Below, piece by piece: positions 32,569 through 41,450 of a stretch of DNA of 63,311 nucleotides (its first letter is position 1; each line of letters begins with the position of its first letter). Location of the stretch: assembly GCA_050184225.1 (NCBI GenBank), contig JBFXAN010000015.1, positions 1 through 63,311 on the forward strand. Reading direction: 5' to 3'. The notes beneath the pieces were generated by a model. It did no database searches and was not told the origin of the DNA. It was given only the letters and a program-made list of their open reading frames with translations. The stretch is from JBFXAN01 sp050184225. GTDB taxonomy: Bacteria > Chloroflexota > Dehalococcoidia > CAUJGQ01. Made by a program: the position numbers and the translations under genes.

Positions 32569-33063
32569 ATGACGACGAGCGTGATACGGGGACGGCCGCG
32601 AACATCAGAAGCACAACGCTTCTGGTCGAAAGTCGATCAGTCCGATGCTGATGGCTGTTGGCTGTGGAAGGGTTACAGAGCAAGGAAGGGGTACGGCCAC
32701 TTCAAGCGTGCCGGTCGGCATGGCCGAATTGAGCAATCCCACCGGGTCGCTTGGGAGTTGACGCATGGACGACCGCCCGACGATATGTATGTCCTGCACC
32801 GGTGTGACAATCCTCCGTGCAATCGTCCAGACCACCTGTTTCTAGGGACACTGCTCGATAACGCCGCAGATTGTGTTTCCAAGAGTAGGCAGAGCATGGG
32901 TGCGCGTAACGGTCGTGCCAAGATTAGCGAAGAAGGTGCAAGGGTAATACGTGAGTTGAGGAGAGAAGGCGTAACACTTTCTGAACTATCTAGGCGATTC
33001 GGCATTGACAAGTCACAGGTGTCAAGAATTGTGCGGAACGAGGCATGGACATGCGTTGCCTGA
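32569..33063 (+). CDS. HNH homing endonuclease with C-terminal HTH
   Basis: A 164-residue protein: FWSKVDQSDADGCWLWKGYR, then SHRVAWELTHG, VLHRCDNPPCNRPDHLFLGT (the HNH catalytic part of the HNH_3 type) and DNAADC. The C-terminal RAKISEEGARVIRELRREGV followed by SRRFGIDKSQVSRIVRNEAW is a helix-turn-helix for target binding. It shares this design with the reverse-strand HNH at 62477-63130. Confidence 0.9.
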   Translation: MTTSVIRGRPRTSEAQRFWSKVDQSDADGCWLWKGYRARKGYGHFKRAGRHGRIEQSHRVAWELTHGRPPDDMYVLHRCDNPPCNRPDHLFLGTLLDNAADCVSKSRQSMGARNGRAKISEEGARVIRELRREGVTLSELSRRFGIDKSQVSRIVRNEAWTCVA

Positions 33064-33110
33064 CTCCACTCAACATCATCCCTCGTTCGGTCTGGGATTA
33101 AGGAGGCGAC

Positions 33111-33563
33111 GTGTTGATGGTCGATGAGGCGCAGCAGCAGCAAGACACGGATGCGACCCGGCCGGAACCACCGGAGGGGCAGTCGCGGGAGCAGTTCACC
33201 AAAGCCATGCTCAAGGCGGCCTATCGTGGTGCAGGGAGCACACCGATCAACAGCCGCGAGGAATCGGTCACCGGCCGTTGCCTCTCGGAGCGCTTCACGA
33301 TGCACCTCGACGTGCTCCAGTGGGTGCAGGAACCCTATCTCACGCGGCGTCAGGTACAGATCGTCGAGTTGATCTACCGAGACGACTTGACGATCCGTGA
33401 GGTGGCCGGACGGCTGAACGTCCACCACGTCACCGTCAGCCGGGACCGACACGATGCGCTGGAGACGATCATTCGCATCGCCTGGAACGATCCGGGGTAC
33501 CACCTGCCTTACCGGGTGTATACCACGTCGCAATCTGATGCGGGATGGAATGAGGGTCCATGA
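33111..33563 (+). CDS. Sigma-region-4-like regulator, possible late activator
   Basis: About 150 residues (GTG 33111 or ATG 33117, with AGGAGG just upstream). The C-terminal half, YLTRRQVQIVELIYRDDLTI then REVAGRLNVHHVTVSRDRH, is a sigma-70 region 4-type HTH. It sits immediately before the terminator and terminase genes, as ArpU/RinA-type late activators do, so it probably turns on the structural genes. Confidence 0.75.
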   Translation: MLMVDEAQQQQDTDATRPEPPEGQSREQFTKAMLKAAYRGAGSTPINSREESVTGRCLSERFTMHLDVLQWVQEPYLTRRQVQIVELIYRDDLTIREVAGRLNVHHVTVSRDRHDALETIIRIAWNDPGYHLPYRVYTTSQSDAGWNEGP

Positions 33564-33640
33564 GTGAATTAGGACCACTGGTTCTTGCCATGCAGATATG
33601 TTCCGTGGTACAGAGTAAAGTAAGTACAGTTGTCTCCAGC

Positions 33641-33672
33641 GCCCGCGCGGCTTGCCGCGCGGGCATTTTGTT
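33641..33672 (+). terminator. Strong intrinsic terminator between early and late genes
   Basis: A perfect 10-bp GC stem (GCCCGCGCGG and complement) with a CTTG loop at 33641-33664 is followed by ATTTTGTTG. It separates the early operon from the terminase genes, so late genes need read-through or their own promoter. Confidence 0.88.
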
Positions 33673-33699
33673 GATTTCGGAGATTCAGGATTTCCAGTT

Positions 33700-34308
33700 A
33701 TGGCCGGGAAGACGCGGCTCAAGAAGCGCGACCGAGCCGTCGCATTGCTGGCTCGTGGCGATCGAAGCCACGAGCAGATCGCGACTGAGTTGAAGATTGC
33801 CAGCCGCACGCTTCGCAACTGGCTTTCCGACCCCGCCTTTGCCGCTGAACTCGAAGCCGCCAAGGGTGCGATCCGCGATGCGCTTTGTGCCGAGGGCGTC
33901 GCAGCCAAGCAGAATCGGCTGGACAGTTATCGAGATCGTCACCAGCGGATGCAGCAGGTGATCGAGGCTCGTGCTGATGCCAACCGCAAACGCAACGTGG
34001 TGGTGCAGTCCGGTCAGGGAAAAGACCTCGACTTCGACGGTTACACGGCAGCCGGTGCCGAAACCGGAATCATGGTCCACACTGTTACCTACCTCAAGGA
34101 CGGGCGCCGGGAGGAATGGGCAATTGACACCGGTCTGCTCAAGGAAATGCGGGAGCTAGAGAAGCAGGCTGCAACCGAGATGGGGCAGTGGGACGACGGC
34201 AAGGCCAACGCGGTACTTAAGCACCTGGATCTGACGAAACTCACTGCGGAGCAACTGGAGCGGATCGCCAATGGTGACGACCCGATCCAGGTTCTCCTCG
34301 CCGGTTGA
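33700..34308 (+). CDS. terS: Terminase small subunit
   Basis: A 202-residue protein from ATG 33700. The N-terminus has an HTH (RAVALLARGDRSHEQIATEL then KIASRTLRNWLSDPAFAAEL) of the phage small-terminase type, followed by a helical middle and a C-terminal region likely to contact the large subunit. It overlaps terL by 38 bases. It recognises the packaging site. Confidence 0.82.
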   Translation: MAGKTRLKKRDRAVALLARGDRSHEQIATELKIASRTLRNWLSDPAFAAELEAAKGAIRDALCAEGVAAKQNRLDSYRDRHQRMQQVIEARADANRKRNVVVQSGQGKDLDFDGYTAAGAETGIMVHTVTYLKDGRREEWAIDTGLLKEMRELEKQAATEMGQWDDGKANAVLKHLDLTKLTAEQLERIANGDDPIQVLLAG

Positions 34309-35767
34309 TCTGGCGCTGCGGGCGAGCGCCGAACTCGAACGGCGCCGGCGTGGCGATCAGGGCGATGCGCTCACGGTTTACCGTGACGATCCGGTGGGGT
34401 TTGTCCGTCAGATCCTCGGCGTTGAGCCATGGAGTATCCAGCGCGACATTCTCGACGCGCTCAACTACGAGCGGGCGCGGGTGGCGGTGAAAGCCTGCCA
34501 CGCCAGCGGCAAGTCGTTCATCGCGGCGGCGGCGGCATCCTGGTTTCTCAACACCAGGCGTGACAGCGCGGTGTTGACGACTGCACCAACCGACCGGCAG
34601 GTGAAGGAGATCATCTGGCGCGAGATCCGAAATCAGACACAGGGGGCAACACAGAAGCTCCGTGACCGGCTCCTCGGCCGTGAACCGCGGTGGGAGGTTG
34701 GGCCGAAGTGGTTTGCCCTGGGCCTTTCGACCAACGAGCCGGAGCGGTTTCAAGGGTTTCACAACCCGTCGATCCTGGTGATCCAGGATGAGGCATCCGG
34801 TATTCCAGAGGCGATCCATCAAGCCATCGAGGGCGTGCTCTCCAGTGGTGACGCGCGGCTCTTGATGATCGGCAACCCAACCCAGGTGTCGGGACACTTC
34901 CATGCGGCGTTCACGAAGAACCGCGCGACCGGGACTGCGATCACGATCAGTGCTTTCGACACACCGAACCTGACCGGAGAGGGATCGTACCCGTATCTGG
35001 TTTCACCGGATTGGGTGCAGGAGAAGCGCGCAGAGTGGGGCGAAGACTCCGACTTGTACCGCGTGCGGGTGCTTGGCGAGTTCCCGCGCGGCACGCTCGA
35101 CACCGTGATCGCGCTCGCGGACATCGAAGCCGCGCGGGGGCGCATGCTCGTCACCAGCGAACGGTTGGAGGTTGGCGTTGACGTGGCGCGGTTTGGCGAC
35201 GATCGCACGGTGATTGTTGGGCGGTCGGGACCGGTAGTGCTCGGCATCGAGGTCCTGACGAAACGCGACACGGTGTTTACGGCGGGGCGGACGGCCGAAC
35301 TGGCGGACCAGTGGGCCAGTGCACTTGGTATCCCGGCCTCGCACGTTCAGATCAAAGTAGACGATGCGGCGATGGGCGGCGGTGTCACGGATCAACTCCG
35401 GGCGATGCGGCGGCCGGTCGTGCCGATCAACGCGAGTGAGCGGGCGGTTGACCCGGAACGCTATCCCAACCGCCGGTCGGAACTCTGGTTTGCGACGGGC
35501 GAACGGGCCGCCGATGGTGATCTCGACCTGACGCGGTTGGACCAGTCAACGTACGACGTGCTCGTTGCCGAACTGACGGCGCCACGGTGGAGCATGGACA
35601 GCCGGGGGCGACGCGTCGTCGAACCGAAAGACGCCTTCAAGAAGCGGCTCGGACGCAGCCCGGATCTTGCCGACGCCTTCAACTTGGCATTTGCACCCGC
35701 GCCAAAGCGTTTGGCGCTCCCCTCGATGATCGCCGGCGGGGTGGCGGGCTGGCAGCCAAGGACGTGA
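34271..35767 (+). CDS. terL: Terminase large subunit
   Basis: A 498-residue protein with the packaging ATPase and nuclease. RVAVKACHASGKSFIAAAAA is the Walker A region, NPSILVIQDEASGIPEAI the Walker B with catalytic glutamate, LLMIGNPTQVSGHFH the coupling motif, and LEVGVDVARFGDDRTVIVGR the RNase-H-like nuclease's first acidic motif, with DLADAFNLAFAP the last. Normal length for the family. Confidence 0.94.
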   Translation: MVTTRSRFSSPVDLALRASAELERRRRGDQGDALTVYRDDPVGFVRQILGVEPWSIQRDILDALNYERARVAVKACHASGKSFIAAAAASWFLNTRRDSAVLTTAPTDRQVKEIIWREIRNQTQGATQKLRDRLLGREPRWEVGPKWFALGLSTNEPERFQGFHNPSILVIQDEASGIPEAIHQAIEGVLSSGDARLLMIGNPTQVSGHFHAAFTKNRATGTAITISAFDTPNLTGEGSYPYLVSPDWVQEKRAEWGEDSDLYRVRVLGEFPRGTLDTVIALADIEAARGRMLVTSERLEVGVDVARFGDDRTVIVGRSGPVVLGIEVLTKRDTVFTAGRTAELADQWASALGIPASHVQIKVDDAAMGGGVTDQLRAMRRPVVPINASERAVDPERYPNRRSELWFATGERAADGDLDLTRLDQSTYDVLVAELTAPRWSMDSRGRRVVEPKDAFKKRLGRSPDLADAFNLAFAPAPKRLALPSMIAGGVAGWQPRT

Positions 35768-35769
35768 CG

Positions 35770-37266
35770 ATGCGATGGTGGCCGTTCTCCAAACCGACAG
35801 CCGGCCCGACCCGTGCCGTCGCGTCGCCTTCCCCTCCGCGCGTTGCCGGCATGGGTGGTCGGTTGTCGGTGGACACACAGGAGACGGTGTTCGGTACGCC
35901 GCGCGTGATCCGGCCGCCGCTCGACGCCGAGGGCCGCTGGCGCCTGCAGGAACTGGACAGCGAGACGCTCTCGCGAATCGCGCCCGCCGACCTGCTGCCG
36001 CTGCTTTCCGACCTGAGCCCGGAGATCTCGCGGGCGCTGTGGGACTGGTTGCGCCTCGCCAATCCGGGGTGGGAGTGCACCGCGCTCCGGCCCGGCAGCG
36101 ATGATCCCGACCCGGCAGCGCAGGCGGTGCTCAATACCCTCCTCGGCCGGCTGACGGAATACTACGGCGCGGTCGATGTCGTGCTCGCCCGACTCAATAT
36201 CGGTGCGATGCTGCGTGGTGCGTTCATGGCGGAGTTGGTGCTCGACGCGAACGGCCGCGAGGCGGTGGACCTCGCCACACCGGACCCGGCGACGGCGCGG
36301 TTCGAGCAGCGCATCGACCCGGTGCGAGGTCAGATCTGGCAGCTGGGTCAGTGGCAGGGCCTCAAGGGCTTCGTGCCGCTCGACCGGCCGACGATCCGGT
36401 ATATCCCCATTGACCCGCTGCCGGGCTCGCCCCACGGCCGGGCGATGGCGGCGCCGGCGCTGTTCGCGGCGTTGTTTCTGATTGGGATGCTCCACGACCT
36501 CAAGCGGGTGGTGCAGCAGCAGGGCTATCCCCGCTACGACATCGCCGTCGTGATGGAGCGGCTGAAGGAGATGATGCCGCTCAACCTGGAGGGCGACCCC
36601 GACGCACTCAAGGCATGGATCGACGAGGTGATCGCGGAGATCGAGAAGGCATACGCCAAGCTGCAACCGGATGATGCCTTCATCCACCTCGACGTGGCGG
36701 AGATGGGGCGGCCGGTGGGCACGGTTGATAGCAGTTCGCTGGGGGCGATCGACGGCCTGATCGAGATGCTGGAGCGGATGTCGGTGCGTGCCCTCAAGAC
36801 GACGCCGCTGCTGATGGGCAGCACGGAGGGCACGAGCGAGGCGAACGCCAACCGGCAATGGGAGGCACACCTCCAGTCGGTCAAGGCGTTCCAGCATTTG
36901 AGCGAGCAGTTGCTTGAGTACCTGTTGGGCATCGCGCTCCAGGTCCAGGGCATCCAGGCGCGGGTACAGTGGCGCTACGCGGAGAACCGGGCCTCCGAGA
37001 TGCATCGGGACGCGCTCACCGAGGCGGTGCAGATCGACAACGCGATCCGCAAATACCTGTATGGGTGGGCGACACACGAGGAAAGCAGCCTCGCGATCAC
37101 CGGCCACGAGCCGGCCGCCGATGAACCGCTGGCGCTGCCGAGCGGGATCGCGGCGGCAACAGACGAGGCAACCGATTCCAGTGGGGTTGAGCCGGGCGCG
37201 AGCCGGGCACAGCGCAACGGCCACATTGCCGATTCGCTGACCGATGTGATGAGGGGCAGGCCATGA
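35770..37266 (+). CDS. Portal protein
   Basis: A 498-residue protein following terL by two bases. The central DRPTIRYIPIDPLPGSPHGR, KTTPLLMGSTEGTSEANANR and helical clip/stem regions suit a phage portal (DUF935/SPP1 gp6-like). It forms the dodecameric DNA channel at the capsid vertex. Confidence 0.85.
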   Translation: MRWWPFSKPTAGPTRAVASPSPPRVAGMGGRLSVDTQETVFGTPRVIRPPLDAEGRWRLQELDSETLSRIAPADLLPLLSDLSPEISRALWDWLRLANPGWECTALRPGSDDPDPAAQAVLNTLLGRLTEYYGAVDVVLARLNIGAMLRGAFMAELVLDANGREAVDLATPDPATARFEQRIDPVRGQIWQLGQWQGLKGFVPLDRPTIRYIPIDPLPGSPHGRAMAAPALFAALFLIGMLHDLKRVVQQQGYPRYDIAVVMERLKEMMPLNLEGDPDALKAWIDEVIAEIEKAYAKLQPDDAFIHLDVAEMGRPVGTVDSSSLGAIDGLIEMLERMSVRALKTTPLLMGSTEGTSEANANRQWEAHLQSVKAFQHLSEQLLEYLLGIALQVQGIQARVQWRYAENRASEMHRDALTEAVQIDNAIRKYLYGWATHEESSLAITGHEPAADEPLALPSGIAAATDEATDSSGVEPGASRAQRNGHIADSLTDVMRGRP

Positions 37267-37397
37267 GCCGCTGCAAACGCTGTGACGTGCCGGTCGCGGA
37301 CGGCGATCGGTTGTGCGTGGCCTGCGCCTGGCGGGTGCAGGGGCGCGATCCGCGGCGGTCCGGGCCGGTCCCGAATCTTCCCGTGCGGCCACAGTAA
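37263..37397 (+). CDS. Tiny zinc-ribbon protein
   Basis: A 44-residue frame, MSRCKRCDVPVADGDRLCVA then CAWRVQGRDP, with two CxxC motifs that would form a zinc ribbon. The ATG overlaps the portal stop by four bases, and the next gene starts 15 bases later. Similar tiny zinc ribbons (46579-46761) recur in this phage. Confidence 0.65.
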   Translation: MSRCKRCDVPVADGDRLCVACAWRVQGRDPRRSGPVPNLPVRPQ

Positions 37398-37412
37398 CGA
37401 AGGGGCGAGGCG

Positions 37413-38660
37413 ATGAGTGACGAACTGACCCACGGAGACATCAGCTTTGCCCGCGTGATGACGGTGCACGGCCGCGCCCTGATCGCCAGCGATGATGAGT
37501 TGCTCAAGCTGGCACGCAAGCGGGCGCTCGATGACAGCACGTTTGATGAGTTCCCCCCGTTCTTCTTTGGTGGGGAGATCAGTAATGGTCGATGGGATTC
37601 GTACGATACCAAAATGGGCGTGAGCACCCTCCGCAACTACGCGAAGGATGCCAGCGCCGGTGTCGCCTACCTACGGGCGCACAACAACCGCGAAGATGCG
37701 ACCGGCGCCTCACTCAAGGGCCTGTTCCTCAAGGCAGATGGCGACAGCGAGTTCGACCGCGTGCAGGCCGACTTCTATGTGCCGCAGACGCCGGGCAACG
37801 TCGAGCACGTCACCCGGATCAAGACGGGCGTGATCCGCGATCTGTCCGTCGGCTTCAGCGGCGGTGAGTGGATCTGCTCGATCTGTGGCCGCGACATGAT
37901 GGATTGGTTTGCTCGTGATTATTGCCCGCACTTCCTCGGCTTCAGCTATCCGATTGAGGGCGGCGAGGAGACGCAGGTGGCACGGGCGACGATTGAGAAC
38001 GCGCGCCTGATCGAAGTATCCGGAGTGTATAAGGGCGCCACACCCGGCGCGGCGATCGCCAAGGCGAGGGCGCTGGCGGGCGAGGGGATGCTCGATGAGC
38101 TGACGCGCGACCTGATCCAGGTGCGTTATCGGGTGAGTCTGCCGGGACCATCCCGGCGCTTCCCTGGGATCGACGCGCTGCCGTCGGAACCTGGGGAGGA
38201 ATCGGCACGGGGTGAGTCACAGGAGGTTGCCATGGGCACCACGAGTGAGGAGCGGCAGACTGAGCCGGCGTTGACGCCGACCGAGGAGGCGCTGGTCCGC
38301 CTGCTCGCGGCGCGGTCGGCGGTGCGTGACGGCGAGACACCGATCGAAGCGCTGACGCGGCTGCTGGATGAGGCCGATCGGTTGCGTCCGCTGGCCGACG
38401 ACGGCCGCGCCTACCGCGCCGATCTGATCAGCGCGGCGCTGGCCGAGGGTGTGCGCGCCTACGGCGACGGCTTCGCCCAGGAGACGTACCGGGCGGTGCT
38501 GGAGTCGAGCACGCTCGACGTGATCAAGCGGATGCGTGACGACTGGCAGGCGGTCGGCGACAAGCAGTTCCCCGGCGGCCGCCAAACCGTCGAGACGGAG
38601 GAGCAGGCCGCGCCGGCCCCGGCCGCACCGCTGGTGCCTGACTTCGCCTTCCGGGCATAA
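37413..38660 (+). CDS. Prohead protease fused to scaffold domain
   Basis: A 415-residue protein. The N-terminal roughly 225 residues resemble HK97-type head proteases: VTRIKTGVIRDLSVGFSGGE and NARLIEVSGVYKGATPGA are the region where serine protease motifs lie. An inserted CxxC...C knuckle (ICSICGRDMMDWFARDYCPH) is unusual. The C-terminal 140 residues are helical and charged like a scaffold. An in-frame ATG at 38232, preceded by AGGAGG, could make the scaffold alone. Confidence 0.82.
   Translation: MSDELTHGDISFARVMTVHGRALIASDDELLKLARKRALDDSTFDEFPPFFFGGEISNGRWDSYDTKMGVSTLRNYAKDASAGVAYLRAHNNREDATGASLKGLFLKADGDSEFDRVQADFYVPQTPGNVEHVTRIKTGVIRDLSVGFSGGEWICSICGRDMMDWFARDYCPHFLGFSYPIEGGEETQVARATIENARLIEVSGVYKGATPGAAIAKARALAGEGMLDELTRDLIQVRYRVSLPGPSRRFPGIDALPSEPGEESARGESQEVAMGTTSEERQTEPALTPTEEALVRLLAARSAVRDGETPIEALTRLLDEADRLRPLADDGRAYRADLISAALAEGVRAYGDGFAQETYRAVLESSTLDVIKRMRDDWQAVGDKQFPGGRQTVETEEQAAPAPAAPLVPDFAFRA
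38232..38660 (+). CDS. Nested scaffold protein from internal start
   Basis: An in-frame ATG at 38232 has a full AGGAGG (38221-38226) five bases upstream and opens a 142-residue protein (MGTTSEERQTEPALTPTEEA start) identical to the C-terminus of the protease fusion. This mirrors the C/Nu3 arrangement of phage lambda. The ribosome site inside the long gene is the evidence. Confidence 0.6.
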   Translation: MGTTSEERQTEPALTPTEEALVRLLAARSAVRDGETPIEALTRLLDEADRLRPLADDGRAYRADLISAALAEGVRAYGDGFAQETYRAVLESSTLDVIKRMRDDWQAVGDKQFPGGRQTVETEEQAAPAPAAPLVPDFAFRA

Positions 38661-38702
38661 CGCAGACGATCCCGGCGGGACCGGGGCGAGAGGAGCACAG
38701 TA

Positions 38703-39134
38703 ATGGCCGATCCACGCAAGGCGGTGGCGTTCGAGGGCCTTGGCGCCCGCTTTGCCACCTACAAGATCGATAACAGCACGATCACCTATGACAAGACCGA
38801 GGTGCGGGGCACGGCGCAACGCGACCTCGCTGTCACACTCTCGGCGGCCGGAACCGTCGAGCTCACCGCAGATGGCGATCCGATTGAGGGCCGGCTGGAC
38901 CGCGTGGAGGCCGATGGCTACGCGGTGGTCCAGGTCGGTGGCTATACCACGCTGCCCGGCGGTGATAGCGCCAGCCTCACGCTCGGCAAGAAGATCGTCG
39001 GTGATCTCGGTGTGGGCGCGGCCAAGGGGTATATCCGCGAGGTCGCCACCGGCACGGCGGCCGAACTTGGCCTCGCCCGTGGCCGGGTGATCGACGCCTC
39101 GACCGCCAGTGCCACCGTGGTGTGTCTGGACTAA
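38703..39134 (+). CDS. Head decoration-like protein
   Basis: A 143-residue protein between scaffold and major capsid, the usual place for decoration or DUF2190-like proteins. It is beta-rich, with GYAVVQVGGYTTLPGGDSAS and IVGDLGVGAAKGYIREV. AGAGGAG precedes the ATG. Confidence 0.7.
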   Translation: MADPRKAVAFEGLGARFATYKIDNSTITYDKTEVRGTAQRDLAVTLSAAGTVELTADGDPIEGRLDRVEADGYAVVQVGGYTTLPGGDSASLTLGKKIVGDLGVGAAKGYIREVATGTAAELGLARGRVIDASTASATVVCLD

Positions 39135-39161
39135 GCAGCGCCCGAGCGTAACCGGGCCGCA

Positions 39162-39189
39162 CGGCCGCCTCCAGGGTGGGGCGGCTCTT
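39162..39189 (+). terminator. Hairpin before the major capsid gene
   Basis: GCCGCC and GGCGGC form a 6-bp stem with a 10-base loop, followed by TCTTTTG. It may act as a partial terminator or as a transcript stabiliser ahead of the capsid gene. Confidence 0.5.
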
Positions 39190-39218
39190 TTGATGCCCGG
39201 CAATGAAAGGACAGAGCA

Positions 39219-40442
39219 ATGGCAGATGTCAGTGTGCGGCCCGGCCCGAAGGAACTCCTCGCCCGGATGTCGCCTCGGATCTATGATGCAGCCCGCGAGA
39301 AGGGCATGACCCTCTCGATGTTCCTGGAGCGTGAGGATCCCTCCAGTGCCTACACGGGCGGGGCACCGGGCAGCGGCCTCGACGCCTTCGAGCGGCTGTT
39401 GCAGGCAGCGGAGATTCGCACCCAGGGCGATCCGGCGCGGGGCATCTACGCCAGCGAGTTCGGCGCCTTCGACGCGAACGACGCCACCCGCGCCCTGGTA
39501 CCGGAGTGGATCGCCCGCCTTCAGCGGCGTGTTGCCTATCAGCGGCCCGCCGCAACCCGCGCCCATTCGAGTGATATGCAGGCCCTCGGCGACACCCTGC
39601 ATCAGTACATCTTCAGCGGCGCCGCCCAGGTCGAACAGATCGCGCCCCAGATCCCTTTGAGCGAGATCATCGCCACGACGACGCCGATCGCCGGCAATGC
39701 GTTCAAGGCGCTGCAGCTGACCGACAACGCTGCAGATCGGCGCTTCGTCCGCGTCGGCGAGCGGGCCGAGTTGCCGGTGATCAGTCTGACCTTCAACGAT
39801 CGCGAGGTGCAGCTCTACAAGTTCGGCCGCGCGATCGAGATCTCCTATGAGGCGATCCGGCGCCTGCCGATCGACACCGTTGCCCTGCATGTGGCGCGGG
39901 TGGCCGTCCAGATGGAGATCGACAAGGTGACGGCGGCGCTGGATATCGCCGTAAGCGGCGATGGCAACGCCGGGACGGCCGCCACGGAGACGGAGATCGC
40001 CACGCTCGATGCCGATGCCGTGGACGATGTGCCGACCCTGCGGGCCTGGCAGGCGTTCAAGCTCCTCTTCCAACAGCCGTACATGATGACCACGGCGCTC
40101 GCGCCGACGGATGTCGCGCTCGAGCTGCTGCTGATGAACAGCGGCAGCGCCAACGTGCCGATGTCGATGCTGCCGGCGCAACAGTTCGGCAGCTTCACCC
40201 CGATCAACCCGCAGTTGGGTGATGGCGTCCGCCTCGGGGTCACGGCCGACGCACCGGCGGGCAAGGTGATCGGCATCGACCGGCGCTTCTGGTTGAACCA
40301 CATCGTCGAGATCGGCTCGGACGTGAGCGAGACGCAGCGGTGGGTGTTGCGCCAGGTGCAGTACCTCACACTCAGCGAGGTGTCAGGGTTTGCCGTGATC
40401 GACGCTCGGGCGGCCAGGATCCTCGACACCGTAACGCCCTAG
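39219..40442 (+). CDS. Major capsid protein
   Basis: A 407-residue protein in the expected place after protease/scaffold. It has the HK97-like pattern: a helical N-terminal arm, then IPLSEIIATTTPIAGNAFKA, RFVRVGERAELPVISLTFND, REVQLYKFGRAIEISYEAIR, RRLPIDTVALHVARVAVQME and a C-terminal LGVTADAPAGKVIGIDRRFW. The internal KFGRAIEISYE stretch is typical of phage capsid proteins. Confidence 0.88.
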   Translation: MADVSVRPGPKELLARMSPRIYDAAREKGMTLSMFLEREDPSSAYTGGAPGSGLDAFERLLQAAEIRTQGDPARGIYASEFGAFDANDATRALVPEWIARLQRRVAYQRPAATRAHSSDMQALGDTLHQYIFSGAAQVEQIAPQIPLSEIIATTTPIAGNAFKALQLTDNAADRRFVRVGERAELPVISLTFNDREVQLYKFGRAIEISYEAIRRLPIDTVALHVARVAVQMEIDKVTAALDIAVSGDGNAGTAATETEIATLDADAVDDVPTLRAWQAFKLLFQQPYMMTTALAPTDVALELLLMNSGSANVPMSMLPAQQFGSFTPINPQLGDGVRLGVTADAPAGKVIGIDRRFWLNHIVEIGSDVSETQRWVLRQVQYLTLSEVSGFAVIDARAARILDTVTP

Positions 40443-40472
40443 CCCGGCGACGGGCGCGGACCTATGACGATC

Positions 40473-40495
40473 AGGTGGCACAAAGTGTGCCACCT
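40473..40495. repeat. Perfect hairpin, part of a dispersed repeat
   Basis: AGGTGGCACA and TGTGCCACCT form a perfect 10-bp stem with an AAG loop in the gap after the capsid gene. The first 20 bases of the element (40468-40487) occur again exactly at 50706-50725, inside the end of the second tail-chaperone gene. There is no T-run after it. Confidence 0.65.
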
Positions 40496-40512
40496 GCGCC
40501 GGAGGCAGACCC

Positions 40513-40821
40513 ATGGGGACCACTAATTTTGATCGCATCGAGGCCAAGGAGGTCGTGGCCGACAGTATCGAGGCGACGGCGCCGCTACCGCTCTCACAAC
40601 TCGGCCTCTTCATCAGCGACGAAACGACCGCCACTGGCTCGGCCCAGAACATCGCCCACGGCCTCGGCGTCGTGCCGTCGAAAGTCGTGGTGACCGTGAC
40701 CGAGCATCCGGGCACGCCCGACACGGGCGCGTTCGATGTGGCCGAGGGATCGCACACGAGCACGAATGTGGTGCTCACCGTGACCTCCGGCGTCAAGTTC
40801 AAGGTGCTGGCGTTCGTCTAG
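40513..40821 (+). CDS. Head-associated hypothetical protein
   Basis: A 102-residue protein with the segment TGSAQNIAHGLGVVPSKVVV followed by VTEHPGT. Proteins with AHGLG-xxP in phages are small beta-sandwich head or fibre components. GGAGG precedes the start. Confidence 0.72.
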   Translation: MGTTNFDRIEAKEVVADSIEATAPLPLSQLGLFISDETTATGSAQNIAHGLGVVPSKVVVTVTEHPGTPDTGAFDVAEGSHTSTNVVLTVTSGVKFKVLAFV

Positions 40822-40833
40822 CGGGGGTGCGGC

Positions 40834-41439
40834 ATGGCTGACCGAGTCGTGCGATTGGTCGGTGATCCGCCGACGCCATTCCGGGCCGTCGATAACGGCG
40901 ACGGGACGTATGCACTGGCGGTGAGCGCTGCTGACGCGATCGACATTGCCGCGATCGCGGCGGGGGAGAACCACATCGGCCAGGTGACCGGCGTTGGGAA
41001 CGTGGCGTTGGTGGCGCTCTCCACTGACGCCAATCCCTACGATGCCGGCGATGTGATCGCCGCGACCCAGTCGTTTACCGGCCTTCGCAAGAACGATAGC
41101 CGGGCGGTGATCAAGAGTCTCACGGTGATTGATGCCAGCGATCAGGGTGTCGCTCTCACGGTCGTGTTCCTCAGCGTCAACGTTTCAATTGGAACAGAAA
41201 ACGAACAGCCGTCGCTTGCGGCGGCGAACGCGAGCGCCGTGCTCGGGTGTGTGGATGTCGCCGAGGCCGATTACCGGGATCTGGGTGATGTCAAGGTCGC
41301 GACGATCACCAACATCAACCTCCTCTGTGAGGGATTGAGTTTCTCCAATCTCTACGTTGCCGTCGTGAACGGCAGCGGCACGCCGACGTACAGCGCCAAT
41401 AGCCTCCTGCTCAACATTGGCGTGGTGTTCTTGGATTAG
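40834..41439 (+). CDS. Structural hypothetical protein
   Basis: A 201-residue beta-rich protein, MADRVVRLVGDPPTPFRAVD start. It includes NPYDAGDVIAATQSFTGLRK and a C-terminal YSANSLLLNIGVVFLD. Similar proteins lie next to the capsid gene in many siphoviruses and are virion components. No specific function is known. Confidence 0.72.
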   Translation: MADRVVRLVGDPPTPFRAVDNGDGTYALAVSAADAIDIAAIAAGENHIGQVTGVGNVALVALSTDANPYDAGDVIAATQSFTGLRKNDSRAVIKSLTVIDASDQGVALTVVFLSVNVSIGTENEQPSLAAANASAVLGCVDVAEADYRDLGDVKVATITNINLLCEGLSFSNLYVAVVNGSGTPTYSANSLLLNIGVVFLD

Positions 41440-41450
41440 AGGGTAGCCCT

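Noticed and set aside
35461..37392. A 643-codon frame on the minus strand opposite the portal gene.
   Set aside because: High-GC shadow frame. The sequence is Arg/His-rich without domains, while the plus strand encodes the portal.
38217..40301. A 694-codon minus-strand frame opposite scaffold and capsid genes.
   Set aside because: Crosses several well-supported genes and has no recognisable motif or ribosome site.
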